Counted from the stretch's first letter, positions 40,554 to 49,792 are shown. The stretch is DNA of 64,000 nucleotides from Paraburkholderia terricola (GCF_900142195.1 NZ_FRAB01000007.1:1-64000), one strand, 5' to 3'. A program made the numbers and translations. The notes: generated by a model not told the origin, from the letters alone.

Positions 40554-42944
40554 ATGCGATTATCGGCAACCCGGTTCGTTCGCGATTCATTCACCGCCTT
40601 GCTCGCGCTTCTCGCGCTTCTATTGCTCGCCGTCCTCCCGGTTGCCGCGCGCGCGGCCGATTGCAGCCCCGGCACGCTGATCACGGTGGTCGCGCATCTC
40701 GATGACGATCTGCTCTTCGTGGACCCCGCCATCAGCGAGCGTCTCGACGCCGGCTGGTGCATCACCACCGTTCATCTGATCGGCGGAGCCAACGGCGCGG
40801 ACTTCGCCTATGTGCAGACCCGCGAGCGCGCCTCGCGGCTCGCGTATGCACGCATGGCCGGCGTGCGCGACGAATGGCTCGAATCCACTATCGCGATTGC
40901 CGGCAAGCTCGTGCATCAGATGGTGTTGAAGGACAAGCCGCAAGTCCGCCTGCTCGAATTCCGCTTGCCGGGCGGCGGCGTGCGCGGCGGGCGCGAGCCG
41001 CTCGGCTTGCTGTGGGAACAGCACGCCACGCTGTCGACCTATCCGATGAACGCGGACGGCTCCGCGCGCGTGAAGTACGACCGCGACTCGCTTTCGGCGA
41101 CGCTGCAAGCGATCCTCGCGCCGGCGTCGGAGATCTTCACGCTGAATCCCGATACCGTGCCGTTCATCGAGCATCCCGACCACATCTACGCCGCGCGCAT
41201 CACGCGCCATGTCGCGCAGACGCTCGGCAAGAGCGTGCCGATCGAATATCACGTCACCTACCCTACCGGCGGCTGGCCCGGCAATCTTCCCGCCGCCGAA
41301 GTGCAACGCAAGCGCGACATCGTCGCCAGCTACTTTTCGATCGACGGCGGCGAGTCCTCGCATGTGTTCGGCGAGTTTCAATGGGACGGCAACTGGATTG
41401 CGCGCCGCTATGCGTTTGCCGATCGCAGCGATCGGCGCGCGGCGGATTTTCAGTCCCGTCCCGTGCAGCTATTCAATGCGGCGGCGAGCCGTTGCCTGAG
41501 TTCCGCGGGCGCGGGCCATGCGCCGACGCTGGCCGCGTGCGACGGCTCGGCCGCGCAGCAATGGCGATGGGAGCCGCTGACGGTTTATCCCGGCAACACG
41601 CGCAACGCCGCGCTCGTCAGCGTGCTCACTTCGCAATGCATCGCCGAGCGCGACGGGTATCTGGTCTCCGAAACCTGCGATCAATGGGACATGGCGCAGC
41701 GCTGGACGCCGTGGGACTTCGGCCTCGTCTACACGCCGCAACGGCATTGCCTCGGCGAGAACGCCGGCGAACTCGTCATGCGCGGCTGCACCGCGCTCAC
41801 CACCCGCTTTCGATGGGCCGCCACGCAACGCACGCAGGCGAACGACGCGCGGCTCGCCACCGCCATGTACGGCGACCTCGCGGGCAGCGGCGAGCAAGCG
41901 GCGGTGTATGTTCAACGGCAGCCCCACGGACCGGGATTCAACGTGTATGCCGTGGCGCTGGCGAAGGCGTCGCGCCCCGCGCTCTGGTATGCCAGCGCCG
42001 TGCCTTTCGATCCCCGCGCGCTCTCGCCGAGTTGCGCGAACGACAAGCTGTGCTTCGACAGCGCGCGCTTCCTGCTCGGCGATTTCGACGGCGACGGCAA
42101 GGCGGATTTGATGGTCGTCACCGCGCGTCAAGCGGGCACCGCTTTCTGGTTGCTGCGGAGCACCGGGGCGCGCTTCGAGGCGCCCCGTCTCTGGCTGCAA
42201 ACCAGCAGCGCGTTCAAGCCCGAACTCACGCAGCAATATGTGGCGGCGGACTTCACGGGAACGGGGCGAGCCGGCGTGCTGATCGCGCAGAAGCGCGCCG
42301 ATAGCGGGCTCGATCTATGGGTGGCGTCGTCCGCGGGATCTTCCGGCTCCGCACCGGCGCTTTGGGCGCAAGCCAGAAACCTGCGGCAAAACGCCAACTT
42401 TGTGCCGCTCAAGATGGCAGGATCGCGCGCGTCACTCGTCGCGGTGGAGAACGTCGACGGGCGGCTCGCACTCACCCCAATCGCCAACGACGGCGCGCGT
42501 CTGACGCTCGGCGAGCGCAAACCATTGCCGCCTCGTTTCTCCCCGGACTTCGTGAAAGTAACGGCAGGCGCGACACAGGGCAAAGACAGCCATGCGCTGA
42601 TTCTGCTGACACCGCACCTCGACGGTAGCAACGGCGACGCCATGATCGACATCGCCACGATGAATCCGCACGACGCGACGAGCACGCCGATTCAGGCGGC
42701 GACATTGAGCGGCATGTCGTGGTCGGATGTTTTCCCGGCATTCGTGCGCGAGAACGGCCATGCGGCGCTCGTGCTGTATCGGAGAGTCGATGCGACGCTT
42801 GGAGATTTTTATTTCACGGGCGGCTCAGCGGCGCTGTCGCGCTACGCGGTGACGGAGGATTTCGCGTTGGGCGCCGCGCAGGAACTCGGCGAACTGCCCG
42901 GGCTTTTTTCGGAGACAGTGCGAATCGACCGGCTCGCGCGGTAG
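40554..42944 (+). CDS. Secreted PIG-L deacetylase fused to ricin-type lectin and FG-GAP/VCBS-like repeats
   Basis: 796 aa with a signal peptide (LLALLALLLLAVLPVAARAA). Residues 40-290 are a PIG-L/LmbE-type zinc deacetylase: LITVVAHLDDDLLFVDP (variant of H-P-D-D-E) and FIEHPDHIYAARI (H-x-D-H). Residues 300-430 look like a ricin B-type lectin: VQLFNAAASRCLSSAGAG, AQQWRW, CIAERDGYLVSETCDQWDMAQRW in short Q-x-W units. The rest has FG-GAP/VCBS-like repeats, clearest in FLLGDFDGDGKADLMVV and YVAADFTGTGRAGVLIA. It may de-N-acetylate an extracellular amino-sugar polymer held by the lectin. ATG 40554; ribosome site weak (AGGA 13 bases upstream). Confidence 0.8.
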   Translation: MRLSATRFVRDSFTALLALLALLLLAVLPVAARAADCSPGTLITVVAHLDDDLLFVDPAISERLDAGWCITTVHLIGGANGADFAYVQTRERASRLAYARMAGVRDEWLESTIAIAGKLVHQMVLKDKPQVRLLEFRLPGGGVRGGREPLGLLWEQHATLSTYPMNADGSARVKYDRDSLSATLQAILAPASEIFTLNPDTVPFIEHPDHIYAARITRHVAQTLGKSVPIEYHVTYPTGGWPGNLPAAEVQRKRDIVASYFSIDGGESSHVFGEFQWDGNWIARRYAFADRSDRRAADFQSRPVQLFNAAASRCLSSAGAGHAPTLAACDGSAAQQWRWEPLTVYPGNTRNAALVSVLTSQCIAERDGYLVSETCDQWDMAQRWTPWDFGLVYTPQRHCLGENAGELVMRGCTALTTRFRWAATQRTQANDARLATAMYGDLAGSGEQAAVYVQRQPHGPGFNVYAVALAKASRPALWYASAVPFDPRALSPSCANDKLCFDSARFLLGDFDGDGKADLMVVTARQAGTAFWLLRSTGARFEAPRLWLQTSSAFKPELTQQYVAADFTGTGRAGVLIAQKRADSGLDLWVASSAGSSGSAPALWAQARNLRQNANFVPLKMAGSRASLVAVENVDGRLALTPIANDGARLTLGERKPLPPRFSPDFVKVTAGATQGKDSHALILLTPHLDGSNGDAMIDIATMNPHDATSTPIQAATLSGMSWSDVFPAFVRENGHAALVLYRRVDATLGDFYFTGGSAALSRYAVTEDFALGAAQELGELPGLFSETVRIDRLAR

Positions 42945-42969
42945 CGAAAGCCGGTCGTTCGGGTTCGAC

Positions 42970-44055
42970 TCAGGCGGACACGTGCAGCGGATGAACGAAC
43001 TTGCGCGCGATCGTCATGTAGCGATCCGCGGTGTCGTGCAGCGTATAGCCTGCGAGTTGCCGTTTCGCTCGCGGCATGTCGAGCGCATTCAGCAACGCGC
43101 GACCGTAGGCTTCGCAATCCGTCGTATCGACGAGGCTGACGCCGGCGAATCCGCTCGCAAAACCGAACGACGGAATCCGGCTCGCGACAACCGGAATGCC
43201 CGACGCGAGCGCCTCCAGAAAACCGATGCTCTGCGCCTCGAAGCGCGACGGCATCGCGAACACACGGGAGGCGCCGAGAATCGCCGCGACATCGGTTCGC
43301 GGGCCGCATACCGTCACCTTGCTCTCCAGCCCGAGCCGAGTCACGAGCGACAACACCGCCTCGTGATAGGAGGGGTCTTCCACGACACCGCACAACAGCA
43401 GCCGCGCGTCGGGCTCGCTTTGCACCACGCGTTCGAACGCGCGAACGGTATCGAGCTGGCTCTTGCCCTCGATATAGCGGCCCAACTGAACGATCTGCTT
43501 CGCGGGCGCCGCGAGACCCGGCGCGGGTGCGTCGTCGTGCTCCGCGAACTGAGAGGCGTCCACGCCGTTCGGAATCACGACCAAAGACGGATGCGTGCCG
43601 ATTTCGCGCAGATAGTCGTCGATATTTTGTTGCGACACGCCGATGATCGCCCTCGCCCGGCGCGACAACAGGCGTTCCGCTCGCTTGAGCGCGCCGTTTT
43701 CGAAATCGTTGACGCCGGAATGCATCACCCATGCGATGGGCGTATGCACAGGCAGCAGCCGCACATACAACGCGGCGAGCGTGGCGTGAGCCACGATGAA
43801 GTCGGGCCGAAACTGGCGCACCACACGATATAGATGCAGCAGTTTGCCCACTCTGCCGTGGCGAGCCCGAGGAAACAGACACGTGACGCCGGCGGCCTGA
43901 AGCTCCGCACGAATGCCGGCGAAATCGTCCTGTTGCGGAAGCAGCGAAGCCACACAAACTTCATGGCCGGCGCGCTGATGGTGAATGGCGAGACCTTTGA
44001 CGAGTACTTCTGCCCCGGACAACCGCGGTGCGTGAACCAATTGAAGAATTCTCAC
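42970..44055 (-). CDS. Family 4 glycosyltransferase, paralogue of 12589-13665
   Basis: 361-aa GT-B enzyme: MRILQLVHAPRLSGAEVLVK, a DFIVAHATLAALYVRLLP segment, VVIPNGVDASQF, IVQLGRYIEGKSQLDTVRAF, VFAMPSRFEAQSIGFLEALA with the donor-site E-A-Q-S-I-G-F-L-E, then GIPVVASRIPSFGFASGF. Alignment with 12589-13665 is continuous from end to end, so the two arose by duplication and probably use related donors or acceptors. It is convergent with the PIG-L gene (25-bp gap) and separated from the second glycosidase gene by a long divergent region. Confidence 0.9.
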   Translation of the reverse strand: MRILQLVHAPRLSGAEVLVKGLAIHHQRAGHEVCVASLLPQQDDFAGIRAELQAAGVTCLFPRARHGRVGKLLHLYRVVRQFRPDFIVAHATLAALYVRLLPVHTPIAWVMHSGVNDFENGALKRAERLLSRRARAIIGVSQQNIDDYLREIGTHPSLVVIPNGVDASQFAEHDDAPAPGLAAPAKQIVQLGRYIEGKSQLDTVRAFERVVQSEPDARLLLCGVVEDPSYHEAVLSLVTRLGLESKVTVCGPRTDVAAILGASRVFAMPSRFEAQSIGFLEALASGIPVVASRIPSFGFASGFAGVSLVDTTDCEAYGRALLNALDMPRAKRQLAGYTLHDTADRYMTIARKFVHPLHVSA

Positions 44056-44896
44056 GATTTATCTCTCTGGATAACCGCCTTTTTTGCGCAGCGGATGGAC
44101 ACGCCGAAGCCCTGCACCGGCCCTCACTGACTTCGGCATCCATTCTTGTGTGTATTTGGCGCCTTTCTTCGAAAGGCGACCGTCTCCGAGAACAGCGACA
44201 GTTCCGCTGCGAAGTCACTGTCGCCCGGACAAGTTACACCCAAGGCCCAGCGCTTTTACGCCAACTCCAAGATTCGATCGGCTGCGCAATGAGCGCCAGC
44301 GCCCATTTCGCGGGTGATTGCCGCCGGAGTGGATAGTTAGGTATCCGGCTCGGCTATTCGCATGCCCAATTTTCATTGGCGGATAAAGACGGTTTTCAAC
44401 AGATATTGCCTTTCATCCGATCGATGCAAATAGTGCTGATTGAATGTTCATACGTTACGAGTCGTTACTTCTTTTAAGCAGACTAATGCGTATCGTGGCG
44501 GTCGATTCTTCCCATTCGTGCGTTTAATCACAGACAGAAGGAAAGAACTTCATCCGCTGAAAGTGAATGAGGCGAAGTACTCCAGCGCTCATCGCGCTAT
44601 TCCTCTGAGCAACGAGTCTTTTCGTCGTACCTCCTGATCGTCGGATTCCGCCAGATTCATTTCGTTTGAAAAGCCGTTTCGTATGACGTGAGGTTCTCCG
44701 AAAGACGCGCTTTTTGACCGACGACCCGGGAAGACCATCACGTTCGCGCAATTGAATCGTTGCGCAACCAGGACTGCCAGTGCCGACGCTTCGCGCGCCG
44801 GCCGGCTCGCAAATGACCGCGACGTTCGCTCCGTCTCCCCACGCGCCTCGCGCGAAGAGCCGGACGGGTGTCCACCAACGCATGGCTGACAGATCG
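44056..44896. promoter_or_regulatory. 841-bp divergent intergenic region
   Basis: Between a leftward glycosyltransferase and the rightward glycosidase lipoprotein. The part 44335-44640 is clearly AT-richer than the surrounding genes, like the region before the first glycosidase paralogue. A short palindrome CCAAT-TTTC-ATTGG lies near 44369-44382. No coding frame, RNA gene or terminator is convincing. Confidence 0.4.
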
Positions 44897-46822
44897 ATGA
44901 AACCTCGCTTATTCCTTCTCTCCACGCTTTCCCTCGCGCTCGCCGCATGCGGCGGCGGTGGCGGCGACAGTGCCAGCGGCGCCGCGGCCACGCAGGCGAA
45001 TGGCACCAACGGCACCAGCGGCAGCACGAGCAGCGGCTCGACCGCGCTGAACGCCGCGGGCAAATCCACCGCGAAGCTGAGTTGCGCGTCGCCGGTCACG
45101 TCGGCGGGCTCGGGCAGCGCGACGATCGCCGCGGATACGCCCAGCGCGGACGGCACCCGCATCTTCGCCCAAGGCGCCACTTTCCAGCTTGCCTTCACCA
45201 CCAACGCGCCGAGCGCGGACACGCTGAACTGGGCCGTCACGGATACGCTCGGCAAGGTCGCGGCAAGCGGCAGCACGGCCGTGGCGAGCGGCCAGAAAAC
45301 CATCACGTTCAATTGCACGTCGACGCTGGCCGGCTATTTCGCGGCGACCGGCACGCTCGCGCAAAACGGCGGGCAGTTGCCGCAAGCCGGCACGCGTCCG
45401 GTCGGCATCGCGACCTTCGGCGTGACGCCGAATCTTTCCGGCATCGTTCCCACGGTCATCTATGCGCGCCAGGAGCAGCACCGTTTCGGCATGCAGGGCG
45501 CGAACGGCAACGGTCCGCTGCTTGCCGCCCTGGGCATTTCGTCGACCATCGACGATCGCCAGCTCTCGACGATGGAGCCGAACGGGCCGAACACGTTCAA
45601 CCCGTCGGCCGGCAACCTCGACGCGTTCTACAAGTCCGGCAAGGTGATGCGCCTGATCCGTCTCGACGGGATTCCCGCGTGGGCGAGCAGCACCGGCGCG
45701 TTCCAGGACGACACGCGACTGCCGACCGACCTGTCGTACTACCAGAGCTACATGGGCCGCGTCGGCACCGAGTCGAACGCGATTCGCGCGGCGTACTTCC
45801 CGAGCCAGTCGGCGAACTACTATCAGGTGACGTGGGAGCCGAACCAGATGTGGACCGACACCGACGCGAACTTCGTCGCGTTGTACAAGGCGGTCCATAC
45901 GGGCATTCACTCGACGGATCCGCACGCGGTGGTGATGGGCCCGACCGATGCGTTCCCGAGCCTGACCACGACGCGCCTGAAGCGCCTCGCGTCGCTCGGC
46001 TTCGGTCAGTACATCGACGCGGTGGCCACGCACGGCTACTACGACGCGGGCACCTCGCCGTCGCATCCGCCCGAGCGCTACGACGCCGATCCCGCCACCG
46101 CCGACGGTTCGCTGCGCGGCCAGATGCGCAATCTGCGCGCGGAAATGGCCAGCGACTATCGCCCGGGCATGAAGCTGTTCTCGACGGAAGCCGGCATCAG
46201 CTACGACCTCGGCAGCGCGTATGGCCCGAACTATCCGAGCGCGAACGTGTTGTACGCGCAAGCCGCGGTGGCCGCGCGCATGCACATCATCACGCTCGGC
46301 GAAGGCGCGGATCAGACCTACGTGTTCTATGGCGCGGATTATCCGAACGAGGTCGGCTACGGCACGTTCTTCGATCTGGCCGATGCGCAGGGCGCATTCG
46401 GCGCGTCGAACATCAGCCCGAAGCCGGTCGCGATGGCGATCAGCGCGTTGACGCATACGCTCGACGGCACCACCACGCTCGGCCCCGTGAACGGCACGCC
46501 GACCGGCGTCTACGCCTACGCGTTCCAGCAAGTGGGCAACGGCGCGGCGATCACCGCCTTGTGGGCGCACAACAACAGCGTCTGGAACGCGAGCGCGGGT
46601 TTCAGCTCGACCTATAGCGTGTCGTACAGCCTCAACGTGGACGCGCCGGGCACGAGCGGCACCGTGAAGGTGGTCGACATGATGGGCAATGCGACGAGCG
46701 CGAACTACAGCAACGGTGTGCTCACGCTGAACCTGACCGAATCGCCGGTGTATGTGGTGTCGAACAATGCGTCGGTTGCGAAGGCCAACGCAACGGTTCC
46801 GGTGGGGTACGTCGGGATTTAA
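44897..46822 (+). CDS. Secreted clan GH-A glycosidase lipoprotein
   Basis: 641 aa. A lipoprotein signal (RLFLLSTLSLALAACGGGGG, lipobox LAAC with a Gly-rich tether) is followed by a Gly/Ser/Thr linker, a beta-sandwich (DTPSADGTRIFAQGATFQLA) and a TIM-barrel domain. Likely catalytic acid: YYQVTWEPNQMWTD; likely nucleophile: LFSTEAGISYDLGS. It is paralogous to 37291-39666 throughout these domains but lacks the N-terminal Cys-rich unit. A C-terminal beta-domain (VKVVDMMGNATSANYSNGVL) ends both proteins. The Cys+2 residue is Gly, so outer-membrane sorting is likely. Start ATG 44897; an ATG at 44882 is possible. Ends at a strong terminator. Confidence 0.78.
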   Translation: MKPRLFLLSTLSLALAACGGGGGDSASGAAATQANGTNGTSGSTSSGSTALNAAGKSTAKLSCASPVTSAGSGSATIAADTPSADGTRIFAQGATFQLAFTTNAPSADTLNWAVTDTLGKVAASGSTAVASGQKTITFNCTSTLAGYFAATGTLAQNGGQLPQAGTRPVGIATFGVTPNLSGIVPTVIYARQEQHRFGMQGANGNGPLLAALGISSTIDDRQLSTMEPNGPNTFNPSAGNLDAFYKSGKVMRLIRLDGIPAWASSTGAFQDDTRLPTDLSYYQSYMGRVGTESNAIRAAYFPSQSANYYQVTWEPNQMWTDTDANFVALYKAVHTGIHSTDPHAVVMGPTDAFPSLTTTRLKRLASLGFGQYIDAVATHGYYDAGTSPSHPPERYDADPATADGSLRGQMRNLRAEMASDYRPGMKLFSTEAGISYDLGSAYGPNYPSANVLYAQAAVAARMHIITLGEGADQTYVFYGADYPNEVGYGTFFDLADAQGAFGASNISPKPVAMAISALTHTLDGTTTLGPVNGTPTGVYAYAFQQVGNGAAITALWAHNNSVWNASAGFSSTYSVSYSLNVDAPGTSGTVKVVDMMGNATSANYSNGVLTLNLTESPVYVVSNNASVAKANATVPVGYVGI

Positions 46823-46847
46823 CCCCGCGCTTCGCTTCAGCGGACGC

Positions 46848-46886
46848 AAAAACGTCAGCCGGCTCCAGGGCCGGCTGACGTTTTTT
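46848..46886 (+). terminator. Rho-independent terminator after the glycosidase lipoprotein gene
   Basis: AACGTCAGCCGGC - TCCAGG - GCCGGCTGACGTT forms a perfect stem, flanked by A5 on the left and T6 on the right. It lies 26 bp after the stop and, because of the A-run, could work in both directions. Confidence 0.92.
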
Positions 46887-47016
46887 CCGGGGTCGCGCAC
46901 GCGGGGCGGTGAACGCATCGGCGAAAAGGCAAAAACCCCGGCACGCACGGCAAAATCAGCGCACACTACCTAATTGCTTCCACGTGGAGCGAAAATAAGC
47001 CAATTGGGAGTCCATC

Positions 47017-47157
47017 ATGGCAAAAGGTCAAATGCGTAGTAACCGGGAAGTCAAGAAACCGAAGCAACCGAAGAAACCCCAACCCGCCACGTCGCCTTCG
47101 GGCGCGCCGCCGATCCGCGTGGCGCCTAGCACGTCGGCCACTCAGAAGAAACACTAA
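47017..47157 (+). CDS. Small basic protein (46 aa), conserved-looking
   Basis: ATG with GGGAG 7 bases upstream. The product MAKGQMRSNREVKKPKQPKK is followed by a Pro/Ser/Ala tail ending ATQKKH; it is very basic and probably disordered. I recall similar short MAKGQxRSNREKKKPK proteins in Burkholderiaceae, with no function known. It is too short for many gene finders. It is flanked by a terminator on each side, so it forms a single-gene transcript. Confidence 0.75.
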   Translation: MAKGQMRSNREVKKPKQPKKPQPATSPSGAPPIRVAPSTSATQKKH

Positions 47158-47166
47158 AAACGCGCA

Positions 47167-47188
47167 AGCCCGCCCCGCAGGGCGGGCT
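47167..47188 (+). terminator. Hairpin after the small basic protein gene
   Basis: AGCCCGCCC - CGCA - GGGCGGGCT, a perfect 9-bp GC-rich stem 9 bp after the stop, with A5 on the left. Only a weak T content follows. Confidence 0.7.
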
Positions 47189-47348
47189 CTCGTCGTCAGC
47201 CGTCAGCCGTCATCTGCTTTCACCTTCACTTCCATTTTGCGTTCGTCGACCAGGGACGCAGCTTCGCTCACAATGGCGCACGCGCCCGCACTCCGGCGCG
47301 AACCGCGGCCGAAGCGCGGCAAATCAGAACAACCAGGCAGGATTGCCC

Positions 47349-48008
47349 ATGTCCACCACCAGTCTTTTTCTCACCGCCGCGGGCGTCGGCCTCGCGATTG
47401 CAGCGCCGGTCGGCCCGATGGGCATGCTGTGCATCCGCCGCACGCTGACCGGCGGTCCGCGCGCGGGGCTTGCGATCGGCTTCGGCATCGCGACCGGCGA
47501 TGCGGTCTATGGCTTGATCGCGGCGCTCGGCCTCGTCGGCATCTCGCAGTTCATGCTCGCCTATGACCGGCCTCTGCATCTGCTCGCGGGTCTCTTTCTG
47601 CTTTATCTCGGCGTGCGCACGTTGCTGCAAAAATCCCCCGTCGACGCGGCAAACGGCAACGGCGAGAGCAGCAACGGCGGCACCGGCCAGCTCGCGCAGA
47701 TCGGCCGCGCTGGCGCGCTGCGCGCCTATGCAAGTTCGCTGCTGCTCACGCTGACCAATCCGCAAACCGTCATCATGTTCGCCGCGCTGTTCACCACGCT
47801 CGCGCCGCGCGGCGCGTTTTCATCGAGCATCGCGCTCACCACGGTGGGCGGCGTGTTTTGCGGCTCGATCGCGTGGTGGTGTTTCCTCGTGACCGTGGTG
47901 TCGTTCGCGCGCCATGCGATCGGCAGCAAGCTGCGCGTCGCGATCGACAAGGCGGTCGGGCTCACGCTCGCGGCCTTCGGCATCGTCGAGATTCGCCGCG
48001 CGCTTTGA
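47349..48008 (+). CDS. LysE/RhtB-family amino-acid exporter
   Basis: 219 aa with six hydrophobic segments. The opening SLFLTAAGVGLAIAAPVGPM (A-x-P-G/V-P) and GMLCIRRTLTGGPRAGLAIG are typical of the LysE superfamily, as is SSLLLTLTNPQTVIMFAALF (the T-N-P motif). These inner-membrane proteins export amino acids or similar small metabolites. ATG at 47349 follows an AGGCAGGA site; a TTG two codons earlier is less likely. Substrate unknown. A Gly/Asn/Ser-rich loop (NGNGESSNGGTG) sits between segments 3 and 4. Confidence 0.9.
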   Translation: MSTTSLFLTAAGVGLAIAAPVGPMGMLCIRRTLTGGPRAGLAIGFGIATGDAVYGLIAALGLVGISQFMLAYDRPLHLLAGLFLLYLGVRTLLQKSPVDAANGNGESSNGGTGQLAQIGRAGALRAYASSLLLTLTNPQTVIMFAALFTTLAPRGAFSSSIALTTVGGVFCGSIAWWCFLVTVVSFARHAIGSKLRVAIDKAVGLTLAAFGIVEIRRAL

Positions 48009-48099
48009 GCGGAGCGCGCGCGGATGCGCCGCCGACGTTAGCGGCGCAAGACGACGCGCCGTCGCGCTCCTCGCACGCCTCATGCGAGTCCCGCATGGG

Positions 48100-48142
48100 C
48101 CGTGACGGCGCTTCGTACACACACCCGGCATAGCCGTCACGG
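48100..48142. other. Inverted repeat CCGTGACGGC-N23-GCCGTCACGG
   Basis: Perfect 10-bp arms in the gap between the LysE and TauE/SafE genes. It could be a weak terminator for the first gene (TGTTTCC follows) or part of the second gene's control region. No stronger signal was found in this 289-bp gap. Confidence 0.4.
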
Positions 48143-48297
48143 TGTTTCCGCACGCAAGCGCGGCGGTTTTGCGACAATAGCGCCTTTCGCCGCGCCGCGG
48201 CGGGCCTTCCGCCGACATCCGCCGAGCGTGCAAGGCATGCACGCGCCGGCCCTGGCGCCTAACTGTCCAACCCACCCGACCGTCCGCGGTCCGCTCA

Positions 48298-49086
48298 ATG
48301 GCTCTTCCCCATATCGATCTGCTGTACTCCGTCTCCGGCCTGTTCGTCGGCTTTCTGGTCGGACTGACGGGCGTCGGCGGCGGCTCGCTGATGACGCCGA
48401 TCCTCGTTCTGCTGTTCAACGTGCATCCGGCCACCGCGGTCGGCACCGACTTGCTGTACGCGTCCGCCACGAAGGCGACCGGCACGCTGGTGCACGGCCT
48501 GAAAGGCTCGATCGACTGGCAGGTCACGCTGCGCCTCGCGGCCGGCAGCGTGCCCGCCGCCACCCTCACGCTGATCCTGCTGCATCGCTATGGCATGGAT
48601 ACGCCGGGCGCGAGCCGGCTGATCCAGATCGTGCTCGGCGTGGCGCTGCTGATCACGGCGGTGGCGCTGGTGTTCCGTCCGCAACTCGCGGCGCTCGGCG
48701 CGCTCCGCCAGCGCGCACCCACCCAGGGGCGCACCCTCGTCCTCACCATGGTGACGGGCGCGGTGCTCGGCGTGCTGGTGTCGCTGACTTCGGTGGGCGC
48801 GGGGGCCATCGGCGTGACGGTGTTGCTGCTGCTGTATCCGTTGCTGCCGACCACGCGCATCGTCGGCTCCGACATCGCGCATGCGGTGCCGCTCACGCTG
48901 CTGGCGGGCACGGGCCATTGGCTGCTGGGTTCGGTCGACTGGTCGATGCTGCTGTCGCTGCTGGTGGGCTCACTGCCGGGCATCGCGATCGGCAGCTACC
49001 TGTCGGCGCGCGCGCCGGATGCGCTGCTGCGCAATCTGCTCGCCGCCACGCTGACGCTGGTCGGCGTGCGGCTCGTGCTGGCTTGA
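48298..49086 (+). CDS. TauE/SafE (TSUP) family membrane permease
   Basis: 262 aa with eight or so hydrophobic segments in two related halves. Each half has the family's G-x-G-G/A-G pattern: FLVGLTGVGGGSLMTPILVL near the start and VLVSLTSVGAGAIGVTVLLL at about 160. GTDLLYASATKATGTLVHG and GSDIAHAVPLTLLAGTGHW are the matching second motifs. The family moves sulfite, sulfoacetate or other organosulfur anions, but the substrate here is not known. The upstream start is not marked by a strong ribosome site. Confidence 0.9.
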   Translation: MALPHIDLLYSVSGLFVGFLVGLTGVGGGSLMTPILVLLFNVHPATAVGTDLLYASATKATGTLVHGLKGSIDWQVTLRLAAGSVPAATLTLILLHRYGMDTPGASRLIQIVLGVALLITAVALVFRPQLAALGALRQRAPTQGRTLVLTMVTGAVLGVLVSLTSVGAGAIGVTVLLLLYPLLPTTRIVGSDIAHAVPLTLLAGTGHWLLGSVDWSMLLSLLVGSLPGIAIGSYLSARAPDALLRNLLAATLTLVGVRLVLA

Positions 49087-49187
49087 TGGTCGATGCGGCC
49101 GGCGGGATAGCGCGCCTTATCTACTGATGTTGCGAGCGCACCAAAGCACGGCCGATACGACTGCCCCTGCCTTCAGCGCGGCTACGG

Positions 49188-49436
49188 CTACTTGAAGAAC
49201 CTGCAGTTCAGATCGGCCTCGAACTGCCGGATCCATTGACCATGACGGTCGTGATAGGACTGCGCCCAACCGCCGCGCCGCACCGTGATGAGTCGCTCGT
49301 GCGCGGCATCGGCCGGGTCCATGCAGACGCTGATGTCGAAGTGCGCCGGCGCAAAACCGTGCCGGGCGCACACCAGTTCGAAAGCCGCCCGATCGCCGAT
49401 CGGCAAATCGGTGTAGCGCAAAAGCGTGGATTCCAT
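49188..49436 (-). CDS. Small conserved-looking protein of unknown function (82 aa)
   Basis: Starts MESTLLRYTDLPIGDRAAFE with GGAG 8 bases upstream of the ATG, and ends GQWIRQFEADLNCRFFK. The middle (HFDISVCMDPADAAHERLIT, then VRRGGWAQSYHDRHG) is soluble. No family is recognised. Convergent with the TSUP gene. The start at 49457 in the same frame is possible but has a poorer site. Confidence 0.65.
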   Translation of the reverse strand: MESTLLRYTDLPIGDRAAFELVCARHGFAPAHFDISVCMDPADAAHERLITVRRGGWAQSYHDRHGQWIRQFEADLNCRFFK

Positions 49437-49589
49437 GGCGTTGACTCCGGTTCCCATCCATCACACTACGCTTCAAGCCGCGTCAATTGTGTGTCATAGC
49501 GCACGGACGACGGCGGCGACGCCCGCTCGCGGCGGCCGCGATTCATGCCGTGTGACCCATCATCACCGCTTCAAAAATCCGCGCGGGAA

Positions 49590-49623
49590 AATAAAAAAGG
49601 CCCCGGCATTTTTCGCCGGAGCC
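49590..49623 (-). terminator. Rho-independent terminator on the minus strand
   Basis: Read on the minus strand: GGCTCCGGC - GAAAAAT - GCCGGGGCC followed by TTTTTTATTTT. One bulged or mismatched position in the stem. It lies about 170 bp after the BON-protein stop and ends that transcript; the 356-bp gap 49437-49792 holds nothing else visible. Confidence 0.85.
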
Positions 49624-49792
49624 CTGGTCTTGCCGCGCATCACGCTGGCGCACGACGGGATGAAACCGCGTGCGCGGCAGCCGATACACGCATGCCGCAT
49701 ACGACGCCCGCGGTTCAAGCCCGCACGAATGCGGCTGTCATCGCGCCCGCTCGATGCTGCCCGCGTGATGCTCGCGCGCCGACGCGGCCCGC

